From positions 1 through 64,000 of the forward strand of contig JADZCS010000043.1 of the NCBI GenBank assembly GCA_020851435.1: 64,000 nucleotides of DNA, written 5' to 3'. Both the position numbers and the translations under genes were made by a program. The notes below the pieces were generated by a model. That model was not told the DNA's origin. It worked only from the letters and a program-made list of their open reading frames with translations, and did no database searches. How positions within the stretch are numbered: position 1 is the stretch's first letter; each line of letters begins with the position of its first letter. This DNA is from Gammaproteobacteria bacterium (lineage in GTDB: Bacteria > Pseudomonadota > Gammaproteobacteria > Steroidobacterales > Steroidobacteraceae). Positions 1 through 9,802 of the stretch are shown one piece after another.

Positions 1-978
1 CAGCTCAGGGAGTCGGAGGCGGCCGTGCTGACGGCCCGGCAGCGCCTGCGGGACGCCCGGGAGAAGGTCGCTGAGAGCGATCGCCGGCTGCGCAAGCTTG
101 AGGCCGAGCGCAAGGGGCACCTGGACACCCTGGCCAGCGAGCGCGACGCGCTCGCCGCGCAGCTGCGCGCGGCCTACGTCAACGGTCGCGAGGAACAGCT
201 CAAGCTGCTGCTGAGCCAGCAGGACCCGGCTGCGCTGGGCCGCATGCTCGTCTACTACTCCTACCTCGGCAAGGCGCGGGCGGCGAAGATCGGCGAGATC
301 GAGGCCGCGGTGCGGCGGCTCGAGGAACTGACGCGCGAGCTTGCCGACGAGCGGGCCTTGCTCAAGCGCCTCGAGGCGGACGCCGCGGGCGAAGTGCGGG
401 CGCTCGATGCCGCGCGCGGCGATCGCGAGCGCGCGCTCGTGACGATGAATGCACAGATCAAGGGCCGCAGCGACGCGCTGGCCCGCCTGAAGCGCGAGGC
501 CGCAGCGCTCGAGAAGCTGGTCGCGGACCTGCGGCGCGCGCTGGAGCAGGCGCCGCCGCCGCTGGAGGGCGGGCAGCCGTTCGAGCGCGTGCGCGGGCGC
601 CTGCCCTGGCCGGTAAGCGGTACCCTCACGTCCCGTTTCGGCCAGCCGCGCGGCGGCGGCCTCAAGTGGAACGGCGTCGTGATCGCGACGGCCCGCGGCA
701 CCCAGGTGCGCGCCCCGTACGGCGGGCGGGTCGTCTACGCGGACTGGCTGCCGGGGCTCGGCCTGCTGTTGATCCTCGATCACGGCGGGGGCTACCTGAC
801 GCTCTACGGTCACAACGAGGAACTGTTCAAGTCGGTGGGCGTCGCGGTCGCCCCGGGCGACGTCATCGCCACCGTCGGCGACAGCGGCGGGCGCGAGCGC
901 CCCGAACTCTATGTCGAGGTGCGAAAGGGCACGCGTGCGCTCGATCCGCGCCTGTGGTTCCGGCGTGGCGGGCCCTGA
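1..978 (+). CDS. envC: EnvC-like murein hydrolase activator / degenerate M23 (LytM) protein, 5' truncated by window edge
   Basis: N-terminal coiled coil followed by C-terminal LytM-like domain (LPWPVSGTLTSRFG...GGRVVYADWLPGLGLLLILDHGGGYLTLYGHNEEL); frame open to base 1; immediately upstream of c-di-GMP gene and ctpA. Confidence 0.85.
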   Translation, partial: QLRESEAAVLTARQRLRDAREKVAESDRRLRKLEAERKGHLDTLASERDALAAQLRAAYVNGREEQLKLLLSQQDPAALGRMLVYYSYLGKARAAKIGEIEAAVRRLEELTRELADERALLKRLEADAAGEVRALDAARGDRERALVTMNAQIKGRSDALARLKREAAALEKLVADLRRALEQAPPPLEGGQPFERVRGRLPWPVSGTLTSRFGQPRGGGLKWNGVVIATARGTQVRAPYGGRVVYADWLPGLGLLLILDHGGGYLTLYGHNEELFKSVGVAVAPGDVIATVGDSGGRERPELYVEVRKGTRALDPRLWFRRGGP

Positions 979-1101
979 GGCCACCGTCCCGCACCCCCCC
1001 CAGAAGTGAGGACCGCGACATGGATTTGGGGCACCCCAGCCGTCAATATGTGATATCGCCCGGAATCCACCGCACATGGAAGGTGCTAGGCTCATGATGT
1101 T

Positions 1102-3312
1102 ATGTCTGCAATAGCGGTTCCCCTTCACCTGTCGAGCGCAAAGCCGGCGCTCGATCCCTATGGGCATCTCCTGCGGATGCTGATGCCGCGCGCCTCGGGC
1201 ATCGCCTTCTTCGACGCCGAGGGCAAGTTGATGTGGATCGCCGAGGGCTACGACGGCCCCGATCCCCATCCCCTGGCCGAAGCGGCGCTGCAGAACCCGC
1301 CGCCGGCGACCACCGCCGAGCTCGACGGCTTCGCCCGGGAGTTCGCCGGTTCGCCCGCCTACGCATTCAGGCTGCGCGACGACGGCGGCAACGTCATCGC
1401 CGTCGCGGTGATGCTCACGCGCGACGGCGAGGACCGCCCCTACAGCTTCGTGCTGCACATCGCGCGGCCGGCGCTCGAGTGCCTGCAGCGCGAACTCCAG
1501 GCCCGCACCAGCATCGGCAGCATGAGCCGCGACCTGTATGCGCGCGACCAGGACCTCGAGGTGCTGCTGCAGGTCTCGGCCGAGGAGCCGGGCTCGCCGG
1601 AGGAGGCCGACGAACTCGGCCACCTGATGCAGGTCACGGTGGAGCACCTCGGATGCATCCTCGGCGCGCTGGTCGTGCCCGAGCGCAACGTCGCCATCTG
1701 CAAGTCGAAGGCCGGCACGAAGCCGCGCGTCGACATCCTATCCAAGACGCACCGCCACCTGCTCAACTGGGCGCAGCTGCAGCGTAAGCAGCTGCTCATC
1801 AACAAGATCAACACCGCGGCCGACGGCATGCCGCCCATCAAGATCCTGTCCGTGCCGGTGCGCCACACCTCCGGCCGCGTGATCGGCTTCATGGCGCTGT
1901 TCCGGACGGCCGAGGCCGAGGACTTCGACCTGCGCAACGAGCGGCTCGCCGAGCTGCTGACGCGAAAGATAACGACGATCCTGCAGAACAACTACGACGC
2001 GTTCACCTCGTTGCTGACGCGCCCCGCGTTCGAGAACCAGGTGCGGGCGGCGCTGACCGCGCGCGCGGGCATGGGGCCGAACTGCGTGCTGTACATCGAT
2101 GTCGACCGCATGCACGTCATCAACGACAACTTCGGCATGCACATCGGCGACGAGGTCATCGGCAAGATCGCCGACGTGCTGCGTCGGCGCCCGCGCATGG
2201 GCGCGCTGTCCGCGCGCATCTCCGGCGACCGCTTCGCGGTGTTCCTCCCGGACTGTGCGCTGGACCTTGCCGCGCAGGCAGCCGAGCTCGTGTGTCGCCA
2301 GTGCGCCGAGCTTTCCTATTCGCGCGGCGACGGCACCGTGCAGGTCTCGGTCAGCATCGGCGTGGCCGAGCTGCCGGAGTCCCAGAGTCCGCTCGCGCAC
2401 GGCAGCGCCAGCGCCGAAATCGCCTGCAAGGCCGCCAAGGACCGCGGCCGCGGCCGCGTCGAGATCTACCAGGACGCAGACCAGAGCATCATCCGCCGGC
2501 ACTCCGACGTGCTGGTCGTGCAGCGGCTGCACGAGGCGCTGGAGCACGACCGCTTCGTGCTGTACGCCCAGCCGATCCTGCCGTTGTCCTCGACCGTGCC
2601 GCAGGAGCCGCGCTTCGAGCTGCTGCTGCGGATGATCGCCGAGAACGGCGAGACGCTGCCGCCGTCGAAGTTCTTCTCGGCGGCCGAACGCTACCAGCTG
2701 CTGCCCGTGATCGACCGCTGGGTCGTGCGCAACGCGCTGTCCAACCTCAAGGCCCACGCCGCCGCGCTGCACGGGCGCGCGGCGCGCTTCTCGATCAACG
2801 TGTCCGGTCCCTCGATCGCCTCGGAGGACTTCCTCGATTTCCTCGAGACGCAGGTCCGCGAGTCCGGCCTGCCGCCCGACATCCTCTGCTTCGAGCTCAC
2901 CGAGACGGCCGCGATCTCGAACCTGCAGCGCGCCGACCGCCTGATGCAGCGCCTGCGCAGCCTCGGCTGCACCTTCGCGCTGGACGACTTCGGCACCGGG
3001 CTTTCGTCGCTCGCCTACCTGCGCTCGCTGCCGGTGTCGGTGCTCAAGATCGACGGCAGCTTCGTGCGCGACACGGCGGTCAACCAGCGCACCGAGTCGA
3101 TGGTACGCGCGATCGCGCAGATGGCCAGGACCATGGGCATGGAGACGGTCGCCGAGTTCGTCGAGACCGACGACCTGCGGCTGCGCATGGCCACGCTCGG
3201 GGTCGACTACGGCCAGGGCTTCGCCATCGGCAAGCCGATTCCGCTCGAGGAAATCCTCGGCGATCTCGCGCTGTACGAGATGCTCGCCCAGCAGTCCAGC
3301 CTCAAGGCCTGA
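1102..3312 (+). CDS. GGDEF/EAL domain protein; GGDEF degenerate (SGDRF), EAL catalytic residues largely retained (FELTETA, DDFGTG, KIDG)
   Basis: 736-aa ORF with GGDEF-like and EAL motifs read in the translation. Confidence 0.9.
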   Translation: MSAIAVPLHLSSAKPALDPYGHLLRMLMPRASGIAFFDAEGKLMWIAEGYDGPDPHPLAEAALQNPPPATTAELDGFAREFAGSPAYAFRLRDDGGNVIAVAVMLTRDGEDRPYSFVLHIARPALECLQRELQARTSIGSMSRDLYARDQDLEVLLQVSAEEPGSPEEADELGHLMQVTVEHLGCILGALVVPERNVAICKSKAGTKPRVDILSKTHRHLLNWAQLQRKQLLINKINTAADGMPPIKILSVPVRHTSGRVIGFMALFRTAEAEDFDLRNERLAELLTRKITTILQNNYDAFTSLLTRPAFENQVRAALTARAGMGPNCVLYIDVDRMHVINDNFGMHIGDEVIGKIADVLRRRPRMGALSARISGDRFAVFLPDCALDLAAQAAELVCRQCAELSYSRGDGTVQVSVSIGVAELPESQSPLAHGSASAEIACKAAKDRGRGRVEIYQDADQSIIRRHSDVLVVQRLHEALEHDRFVLYAQPILPLSSTVPQEPRFELLLRMIAENGETLPPSKFFSAAERYQLLPVIDRWVVRNALSNLKAHAAALHGRAARFSINVSGPSIASEDFLDFLETQVRESGLPPDILCFELTETAAISNLQRADRLMQRLRSLGCTFALDDFGTGLSSLAYLRSLPVSVLKIDGSFVRDTAVNQRTESMVRAIAQMARTMGMETVAEFVETDDLRLRMATLGVDYGQGFAIGKPIPLEEILGDLALYEMLAQQSSLKA

Positions 3313-3324
3313 GCCGCGGCCGGC

Positions 3325-4527
3325 ATGCAGCACCGCCGGACCGCCGTAGCGCTCGCCGTCGGCATCGTGCTCGGGTTCGGCCTGGCGCTCACCCAGGGCG
3401 TGATCGCCTCGCGGCCTGCCAGTCCAGCCGACCTTCCGCCGCGCGACCTGCGCCTGATCGCCGAGGTGCTCGGTCGCGTCAAGGCCGACTACGTCGACGT
3501 GGTCGACGACCACCAGCTCATGGGCAAGGCCCTGCGCGGCATGGTCTCCGGCCTCGATCCGCACTCGGCATTCCTCGACAGCGAGGAGTACGAGGAACTG
3601 CGCGTCGCGACCCAGGGCAACTACTCCGGCATCGGCATCGAGGTCTCGCTCGAGGACGGCTTCGTCGTGGTCGTCGCGCCCTTCGAAGGCTCGCCGGCCG
3701 AGCGCGCGGGCATCCAGGCGGGCGATGCGATCATCGCCATCGACGGCAAGGTGCTGGACACCACCAGCCTGGCCGACGCGCTCGCCCGCATGCGCGGCGA
3801 GCCCGGCACGCCCGTGCGCGTCACCATCGAGCGCGAGGACGTCGAGGAGCCCATCACCTACGCGATGCAGCGTGCCGCGGTGCTGGTGCATAGCGTGCGC
3901 GCCGAGCTGCTGGCGCCGGGCGAGGGCTACCTTCGAATCAGCCAGTTCAGCGAGACCACCGGCAGCGAGGTCGAGGCGGCGATCGCGAAGCTCAAGGCGC
4001 GTGGACCGCTCAAGGGCCTCGTGCTCGACCTGCGCAACAACCCCGGCGGCGTGCTGGAGGCCGGCATCGAAGTCGCCGACGCGTTCCTGGAGCGCGGCGT
4101 CATCGTCTCCGCCGACGGGCGCACCGACGAATCGCGATTCAGCGTGGATGCCGAGCCGGGGGACCTGCTGGGCGGCGCGCCCATCGTGGTCCTCGTCAAC
4201 GGCGGGTCGGCGTCCGCCTCCGAGATCGTCGCCGGAGCACTGCGCGACCATCACCGTGCAACCCTGGTCGGTCGCACGACCTTCGGCAAGGGCACCGTGC
4301 AGACCGTCCTGCCGCTGTCCGACGGCCAGGCGCTCAAGCTCACGACCTCGCGCTACTACACCCCCTCGGGCGCATCGATCCAGGGCAAGGGCCTGCGCCC
4401 GGACCTGGAGCTGCCGCGTCGCGTCGTGCCGCCGGCAACCGACGACAAGCGGCCGCTGCTCGAACGCGACGCCGAGGTGCTCGCCGCGCTGGATGCCCTG
4501 CGCGCGCCGGCGGCAGGCCGCCGATGA
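3325..4527 (+). CDS. ctpA: S41 family C-terminal processing peptidase with PDZ domain
   Basis: PDZ region and GGSASASEIVAGAL...GRTTFGKGTVQ Ser/Lys motif. Confidence 0.9.
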   Translation: MQHRRTAVALAVGIVLGFGLALTQGVIASRPASPADLPPRDLRLIAEVLGRVKADYVDVVDDHQLMGKALRGMVSGLDPHSAFLDSEEYEELRVATQGNYSGIGIEVSLEDGFVVVVAPFEGSPAERAGIQAGDAIIAIDGKVLDTTSLADALARMRGEPGTPVRVTIEREDVEEPITYAMQRAAVLVHSVRAELLAPGEGYLRISQFSETTGSEVEAAIAKLKARGPLKGLVLDLRNNPGGVLEAGIEVADAFLERGVIVSADGRTDESRFSVDAEPGDLLGGAPIVVLVNGGSASASEIVAGALRDHHRATLVGRTTFGKGTVQTVLPLSDGQALKLTTSRYYTPSGASIQGKGLRPDLELPRRVVPPATDDKRPLLERDAEVLAALDALRAPAAGRR

Positions 4528-5603
4528 ACAACGCGACGCAGCAGGACAGGCGGCTCGGTGGCGACCCTGTCCAGCCGGCCGCCAGGCGGCAACTGGCGGA
4601 CGAGCTCGCGACGGTGATGACTCGCATGCTGTGGGCCGACTGGCTGGTGCTGGCCGTGGCCACGTTCGAGCTCGTCGCCCACGCGCGGGCCAAGGGCCAG
4701 TGGTCCTGGTGGCTGCTGCTCGCGCCGGTCCTGTTCGCGATGTTCACCACCTGGCTGCGCCTGCCCTGGTTTCCGCTCGCGGAACTTCGCCAGCGCATCG
4801 CCACCGGCGTCTTCGTGACCATCGTGTTCGTCGGCAGCACGGCCGGCCCGACCGGCGGCGCCCACAGCCCGCTCGTCACGCTTTTCCTCGTGCCGCTGGT
4901 GCTGGCGGCCATGACCCTGCGGACACGCCTGGTCGTGCTCACGCTGGGCCTGGTGGCCGCGGCCTGCGTGATGCTGAACCGCGCGCAATGGCCTGCCGAG
5001 CCGGACTGGGCGGACTTCGCCGCCGACGTGCTGGGCCAGGTCGCGCCCTTCGCGCTCGCCACCTGGCTCGTTCACAGCCTGGCCGGCACGGCCCTGTTCG
5101 CCAGCCAGCGGCTGGTGGAGGTGACGGAATACGACGAGCTGACCGGCCTGCGCAGCGCGCGCGCCTTCGACGAGGCCCTGCGCCAGCACCACGCCAAGGC
5201 CGAATTCACGAGCGGCAGCTATGCGCTGCTGCACATCGACTTCGAGCAGCTGCGCAGCGTCAACGACGCCCACGGCCGTACGGCTGGCGATGCGGCGCTG
5301 TGCGCGCTGGCCTCAGCCATCCAGCGCTCGGTGCGCAACGTCGACGTGGCGGCGCGCTATGGCGGCGATGAATTCGCCGTGCTGCTGCCCGATGCCGGGC
5401 CGGACGTCGGCGATGCCATCGCGCAGCGCATCCGCAACAGCTTCTATGCGAGCCTGGTCGAGGCGAATGGCCGCGCGCTGCGCAATACGGCCGGCGTCGG
5501 CATTGCCTGCTTTCCGCGCGACGCGCGCAAGCCCGACGTGCTGATGTCGCTCGCCGAAAAGCGCATGCGCGACGACAAGGGCCTGCGTCGCCGTTCGACC
5601 TGA
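4524..5603 (+). CDS. Membrane-anchored diguanylate cyclase (intact GGDEF)
   Basis: N-terminal hydrophobic helices, YGGDEFAVLLPDAG motif; ATG overlaps ctpA stop. Confidence 0.9.
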   Translation: MNNATQQDRRLGGDPVQPAARRQLADELATVMTRMLWADWLVLAVATFELVAHARAKGQWSWWLLLAPVLFAMFTTWLRLPWFPLAELRQRIATGVFVTIVFVGSTAGPTGGAHSPLVTLFLVPLVLAAMTLRTRLVVLTLGLVAAACVMLNRAQWPAEPDWADFAADVLGQVAPFALATWLVHSLAGTALFASQRLVEVTEYDELTGLRSARAFDEALRQHHAKAEFTSGSYALLHIDFEQLRSVNDAHGRTAGDAALCALASAIQRSVRNVDVAARYGGDEFAVLLPDAGPDVGDAIAQRIRNSFYASLVEANGRALRNTAGVGIACFPRDARKPDVLMSLAEKRMRDDKGLRRRST

Positions 5604-5610
5604 TCGATCG

Positions 5611-5991
5611 TCACATCGCGCGCAGGGCGCCCGCGAGCCCGCCCAGCAGCAGCGCGACCAGCGGCATGAACGACAGTCCGAAGCCGATGTGGCGCTTGCT
5701 GGCATCCTTCACGTAGCCCAGCAGGTACAGGGCGCGGCCGAACACGAACACCAGCCCCAGGCCGGCGGCCCAGGCCTCGCTCACGTACTGTCCGAACATC
5801 CACATCGCCGGCACGAAAGCCACGAGCAGTTCCAGGGTGTTCATCTGGACCCGGTAGTAGCGCTCGAAAACGGGGTGTCCGGTGGTCGCCGGCGCGGGCA
5901 CGCCGAACTGGCCGCGTGCCCTCCCCACCAGGAGGCCGAACGCCAGGTACTCGAGCAGCGCGATCGCCACCACCACATTCACCATCGCCAT
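5611..5991 (-). CDS. MAPEG family membrane protein
   Basis: 127-aa four-TM ORF with FERYYRVQMNTLELLVAFVPAMW signature; start at internal Met of ORF 5611..6117. Confidence 0.85.
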   Translation of the reverse strand: MAMVNVVVAIALLEYLAFGLLVGRARGQFGVPAPATTGHPVFERYYRVQMNTLELLVAFVPAMWMFGQYVSEAWAAGLGLVFVFGRALYLLGYVKDASKRHIGFGLSFMPLVALLLGGLAGALRAM

Positions 5992-6130
5992 GTGCAAGCT
6001 CCCGGATTCCGCGCGCATGCCGCGTCGCCGGGAGAGTCTAGCAGGTGCCCGCGGGGGTGCTGCCGGCGACGATCCGTGACGATGATCGCTTCCTGCGAGG
6101 GCCTGCGCCCTGCACAATGGCGCCGACGAA

Positions 6131-6598
6131 ATGGGGCGTTCGCCCCGGGGACGGAGCTTGCGCGGTTACCTGCAGTCGATCGACGTCGAGGCCTCGCCAG
6201 CGGTGGTCTGGCGCGCGCTCACGCACGGGCCTTCGCTGGCGCTGTGGTATGCCCCGGAGTCCATGATCGAACCCCGCAAGGACGGCCGCTACGACGTGCG
6301 CACGCGCTTCTTCGGCCACCGCACCGCCACCATCGACGTCTACGAACCGGCCAAGCGCCTGCGGCTGATCCACATGCCGGGGGAGGGCTGGCCCCCCATG
6401 AAGTCCGGAGCGCTCGTCGAGGATTTCCTGATCGACCGTCGCGGCGAGCACACGGTGTTGCGACTGCTGGGTTCCGGCGTGCCCGAGGATCCCGAGTGGG
6501 ATGCGGCGCTCAAGCGCCTGCGTGCCGGCTGGGCGGTGGCCTTCGACTACCTCAGGCGCAGGATTGCGGCGGGCGAGATCCGCGAGGCCCGCGCGTGA
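6131..6598 (+). CDS. SRPBCC / AHSA1-like domain protein
   Basis: 155 aa, VEASPAVVWRALTH... and DGRYDVRTRFFGHR typical of START/AHSA1. Confidence 0.75.
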   Translation: MGRSPRGRSLRGYLQSIDVEASPAVVWRALTHGPSLALWYAPESMIEPRKDGRYDVRTRFFGHRTATIDVYEPAKRLRLIHMPGEGWPPMKSGALVEDFLIDRRGEHTVLRLLGSGVPEDPEWDAALKRLRAGWAVAFDYLRRRIAAGEIREARA

Positions 6599-7944
6599 AG
6601 CGCAGGCCGCCAGCGTTCCTGGCCAGGCTGGCCGCGCTGCTGCTCGGCGGCGCGCTGTGCGCGGCGGCCCAGGCGGGCGCGCTCAAGGCCATCGTCGGCG
6701 GCACGGTCATCGACGGCCTCGGCAGCACCCCGATCCACAACGGCGTCGTGCTCATCGACGGTGAGCGCATACGCGCGGTCGGTCCTCGTTCCCAGGTCGA
6801 GGTGCCGCCGGATGCCGAGGTCATTTCGGCGGAGGGCATGACGGTCCTGCCCGGGCTGTGGGACCTGCAGGTGCACCTCACGCGGCTCGGTCACGGCGAC
6901 GTCGCGCGCTGGAACGAGACCTACCTGCCGCTCGCGGACCGCGTGATCACGCCGCTCGCGGCGCGCCAGCTGCTGCTCGCGGGCGTCACCAGCGCGCGCG
7001 ACGTCGAGTCGCCGCTGTCGGTGGCGCTCAACGTTCGCGAGCGCGTGCGGGCGAAGCGCATTCCCGGGCCCACGCTCTACGTCGGCGGTCCTTCGCTGAC
7101 GCGTGCGCCGGCCGCCGGGTCGTGGCAGTGGAACGTGAGCGACGTCGAGGATGCCCGCGCCAAGGCCCGCAAGCTGGCCGATGCGGGCGTCGACTACCTG
7201 CTGCTCGCCGACCTGGACCTGTGGTCCTCCGAGGAACTGCTCGCGGCCATCGCGGAGGCGCGTTCACGCGGCCTTCCGGTGCATGCCCAGGCCGGCAGCG
7301 CCGCGGCGATCGAGCGCGGGCTGGCCGCGCAGGTGGACGGCTTCCTGGGCACCGGGCCGGGCGCGCAGCCGGCGTTTCCGGACACGGTGGTGCTCGCGCT
7401 GCGCCAGCGCCTGCTGTCGCAGCCGAACAAGCCGGTGTTCTGGAGCCCCGGCGCCTCGGCGGTGTTCAGTTACGAGCGGCTGCGCGACGATGCCGAGCCA
7501 CTCGACGATCCGGAGGTCTTCGCGGCCCTGCCGGCCGTGATCGCCGGCGACGTCCGCGCCTCGCTCGCCAACCTCGATCGCGTCAGCGGCCTGGACATGC
7601 CGACCTCGAGGCGGCCGACGCTGTGCAACAAGGTTCGCCAGCTGCGCGATGCCGGCGCCGCGCTGGTCGCGGGATCGGACGCCGGCGTGCCGGCCCACCT
7701 GCACTCGCGCGCGACCTGGCAGGAAATCGACGTGTGGGTGCGCGAGTGCGGCATCGACGCGGCCTACGCGATCCAGGCGGCCACGCACGACGCCGCGGTG
7801 GCGATGGGCGCGCAGAACGAGAGCGGCTCGCTGGGGCCCGGGAAGTATGCCGACGTGATCGCCGTGCGCGGCAACGTGCTGCTGCATCCGGCCCTGCTGG
7901 CGAATCCGACGATCGTGATCCGCCACGGCCAGCGTTATCGTTGA
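6595..7944 (+). CDS. Amidohydrolase family protein with signal peptide
   Basis: GTG start overlapping preceding TGA; VKRRPPAFLARLAALLLGGALCAAAQAG signal peptide; VLPGLWDLQVHL and GSDAGVP motifs. Confidence 0.85.
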   Translation: MKRRPPAFLARLAALLLGGALCAAAQAGALKAIVGGTVIDGLGSTPIHNGVVLIDGERIRAVGPRSQVEVPPDAEVISAEGMTVLPGLWDLQVHLTRLGHGDVARWNETYLPLADRVITPLAARQLLLAGVTSARDVESPLSVALNVRERVRAKRIPGPTLYVGGPSLTRAPAAGSWQWNVSDVEDARAKARKLADAGVDYLLLADLDLWSSEELLAAIAEARSRGLPVHAQAGSAAAIERGLAAQVDGFLGTGPGAQPAFPDTVVLALRQRLLSQPNKPVFWSPGASAVFSYERLRDDAEPLDDPEVFAALPAVIAGDVRASLANLDRVSGLDMPTSRRPTLCNKVRQLRDAGAALVAGSDAGVPAHLHSRATWQEIDVWVRECGIDAAYAIQAATHDAAVAMGAQNESGSLGPGKYADVIAVRGNVLLHPALLANPTIVIRHGQRYR

Positions 7945-7998
7945 TTGGCGGCCGCCAGGCCCCATACTGTCCGTAATGCAACGGCGCGGAGGCCTGAC

Positions 7999-8373
7999 AT
8001 GCAAAACTTCATCCTGCGCGCGGCCTTCGCCGCGGTCGGCCTGTGGCTCGCGACGCTGTGGGTCGACGGCATCACGGTCGATGCGCCCACCACGCTGCTG
8101 CTCGCCGCCCTGCTGCTCGGCATCGTCAACGCCATCGTCAAGCCGGTCATGCTGCTGCTGACGCTGCCGTTCCTGCTGTTGTCGCTGGGGCTGTTCCTGC
8201 TCGTGGTCAACGCCGCGATGCTGGGCCTGGTCAGCGCGTTCCTGCCGGGCATGCACGTGGCGGGATTCTGGGCCGCGTTGTGGGGCGCGCTGCTGATCAG
8301 CTTCGTGAGCTGGCTAGGCTCGGCGTTCCTCGGCCCCAAGGGCCGCGGCGACGTGCGCATCCACCGCGGCTAG
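7999..8373 (+). CDS. Phage-holin-family (PF04020-like) 4-TM membrane protein
   Basis: 124-aa hydrophobic ORF; GIVNAIVKPVMLLLTLPFLLLSLGLFLLVVNAAML. Confidence 0.8.
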   Translation: MQNFILRAAFAAVGLWLATLWVDGITVDAPTTLLLAALLLGIVNAIVKPVMLLLTLPFLLLSLGLFLLVVNAAMLGLVSAFLPGMHVAGFWAALWGALLISFVSWLGSAFLGPKGRGDVRIHRG

Positions 8374-8897
8374 TCGCGGGCGGCGTGCGCCGCCAGGCCT
8401 GCCAGCTGCTCGCCCAGCACGCGGTCGACGACGGGGGCCAGCTTGTCGAGGCCAGCCGGGTCGTAGCCGCTGACGCGGTATTCCCAGGTGATGCGCGAAC
8501 CCTGGCCCTCGGGCGAGATCCTGATCGCCAGCGCGCCCGAGGCGCCCTTCCACAGCAGCGGCCCGAGCCCGCCGCTCATGACGAGCTGCCGCTTCTCCGG
8601 CCAGGCCAGGGCGACGCGCATGTGCTCGATTTCGCCGCCCGGCCAGCGCTCGCAGAAGCAGCCGCCGGCGCGCAGCTCCAGCGTCATGTTCGCGGCGCGG
8701 CCGGAATAGGTGTGCGCGCCGCTCCACCACTCGCCGATCCGCAGGAGCGAGTCCCAGGTGCGCCCGGGTGCCGCTGCGGTCACGGCCTCCAGGCGCAGCG
8801 TGAATCCGCCGGGCGCGCTGTCGACGACCGCGGCGATTGCCGGCGGCGGCAGCGAGAGCAACAGCGATGCGAAGCCGGCTGCGACGCTCCGTGTCAT
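8370..8897 (-). CDS. Exported SRPBCC family protein
   Basis: 175 aa, signal peptide MTRSVAAGFASLLLSLPPPAIA; polyketide-cyclase-like pattern. Confidence 0.65.
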   Translation of the reverse strand: MTRSVAAGFASLLLSLPPPAIAAVVDSAPGGFTLRLEAVTAAAPGRTWDSLLRIGEWWSGAHTYSGRAANMTLELRAGGCFCERWPGGEIEHMRVALAWPEKRQLVMSGGLGPLLWKGASGALAIRISPEGQGSRITWEYRVSGYDPAGLDKLAPVVDRVLGEQLAGLAAHAARD

Positions 8898-9802
8898 GTG
8901 AGCCTCCCTCCCTGCCATCTTCCCAGGTAGCCGGTCACCAGCGCGACGGCGACGAAGATGACCATCATGCCGAGGACCTGCGTCAGCGACAGTACCTCGC
9001 CGAGCACGAGCCAGCCAATCAGCGCGGCGATCGCCGGGTTGACGTAGCCGTAGGTGCCGACGACCGCCGGGGACGTGTTGTGCACGAGGTAGGCATAGGC
9101 CGTGTAGGCCAGGCAGGAGCTGGCCAGCGTCAGCCACAGGAATGCGGCGAGGCCGCGCGGCTCGAGCGTCAGCGTCAGTGGCGCGCCGGAGACGGCCGCG
9201 AGCGCCAGCAGCCCGAGGCCGCCGCACAGCATCTGCATGGCGGTGAACATGGTGGTCGGCGTGGTGGGCTCGTCGTTGCGATAGACCATCGTGCCGAGCG
9301 ACCAGCCCAGGCAACCGAGCAGGATCACGAACTGCCAGCGGAAGTCGGGCGGCAGCAGGCCGCCCTTCGGCCACAGGATCAGCGCGACGCCCAGCAGGCC
9401 GACCAGCAGTCCGGCCCTGGCCATGCCCGACAGCGGCACTGCGCGCCTGCCCATGGTGCCGAGCCAGGCGATCCACAGCGCCGGCGTCGCGTTGAGCATG
9501 GCCGCGACGTTCGAGGGCACGTGCTGCATCGCCAGCACGTTGGTGCCGTTGCTCGCGACCACCGTGAACAGGCCCGTCAGGGCCGCCGTGCGCCACTCGC
9601 GCCGGACGCGGGGCGGCCTTTCGCCGCGCCACAGCGCGACGCTGCCGAGGATCACGGCGGCAAGCAGGAAACGGTAGGCGGCCGCGGTCAGTGGCGGCTC
9701 CTCCGCCACCATGACTTTGGTGGCGAGATAGCTCGAGCCCCACACCAGGTAAACCGTGGCGAGCGCCAGTGCGACCTTGAGCCTTCGGCCGCCGTCCGGC
9801 AT
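8894..9802 (-). CDS. EamA/DMT family transporter
   Basis: Multi-TM ORF; VYLVWGSSYLATKVMV signature; start at 9802. Confidence 0.9.
   Translation of the reverse strand: MPDGGRRLKVALALATVYLVWGSSYLATKVMVAEEPPLTAAAYRFLLAAVILGSVALWRGERPPRVRREWRTAALTGLFTVVASNGTNVLAMQHVPSNVAAMLNATPALWIAWLGTMGRRAVPLSGMARAGLLVGLLGVALILWPKGGLLPPDFRWQFVILLGCLGWSLGTMVYRNDEPTTPTTMFTAMQMLCGGLGLLALAAVSGAPLTLTLEPRGLAAFLWLTLASSCLAYTAYAYLVHNTSPAVVGTYGYVNPAIAALIGWLVLGEVLSLTQVLGMMVIFVAVALVTGYLGRWQGGRLT

Noticed and set aside
1738-4254. 838-aa minus-strand ORF
   Set aside because: Antisense to clear EAL and ctpA genes; low-complexity composition typical of high-GC shadow ORFs.
5689-7944. 751-aa ORF as a single fused protein
   Set aside because: Upstream part is antisense to MAPEG and overlaps SRPBCC; the signal peptide and GTG at 6595 define the true amidohydrolase start.
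7999-8373. Phage holin family gene as a sign of prophage
   Set aside because: PF04020-type proteins are widespread chromosomal membrane proteins; no other phage genes nearby.
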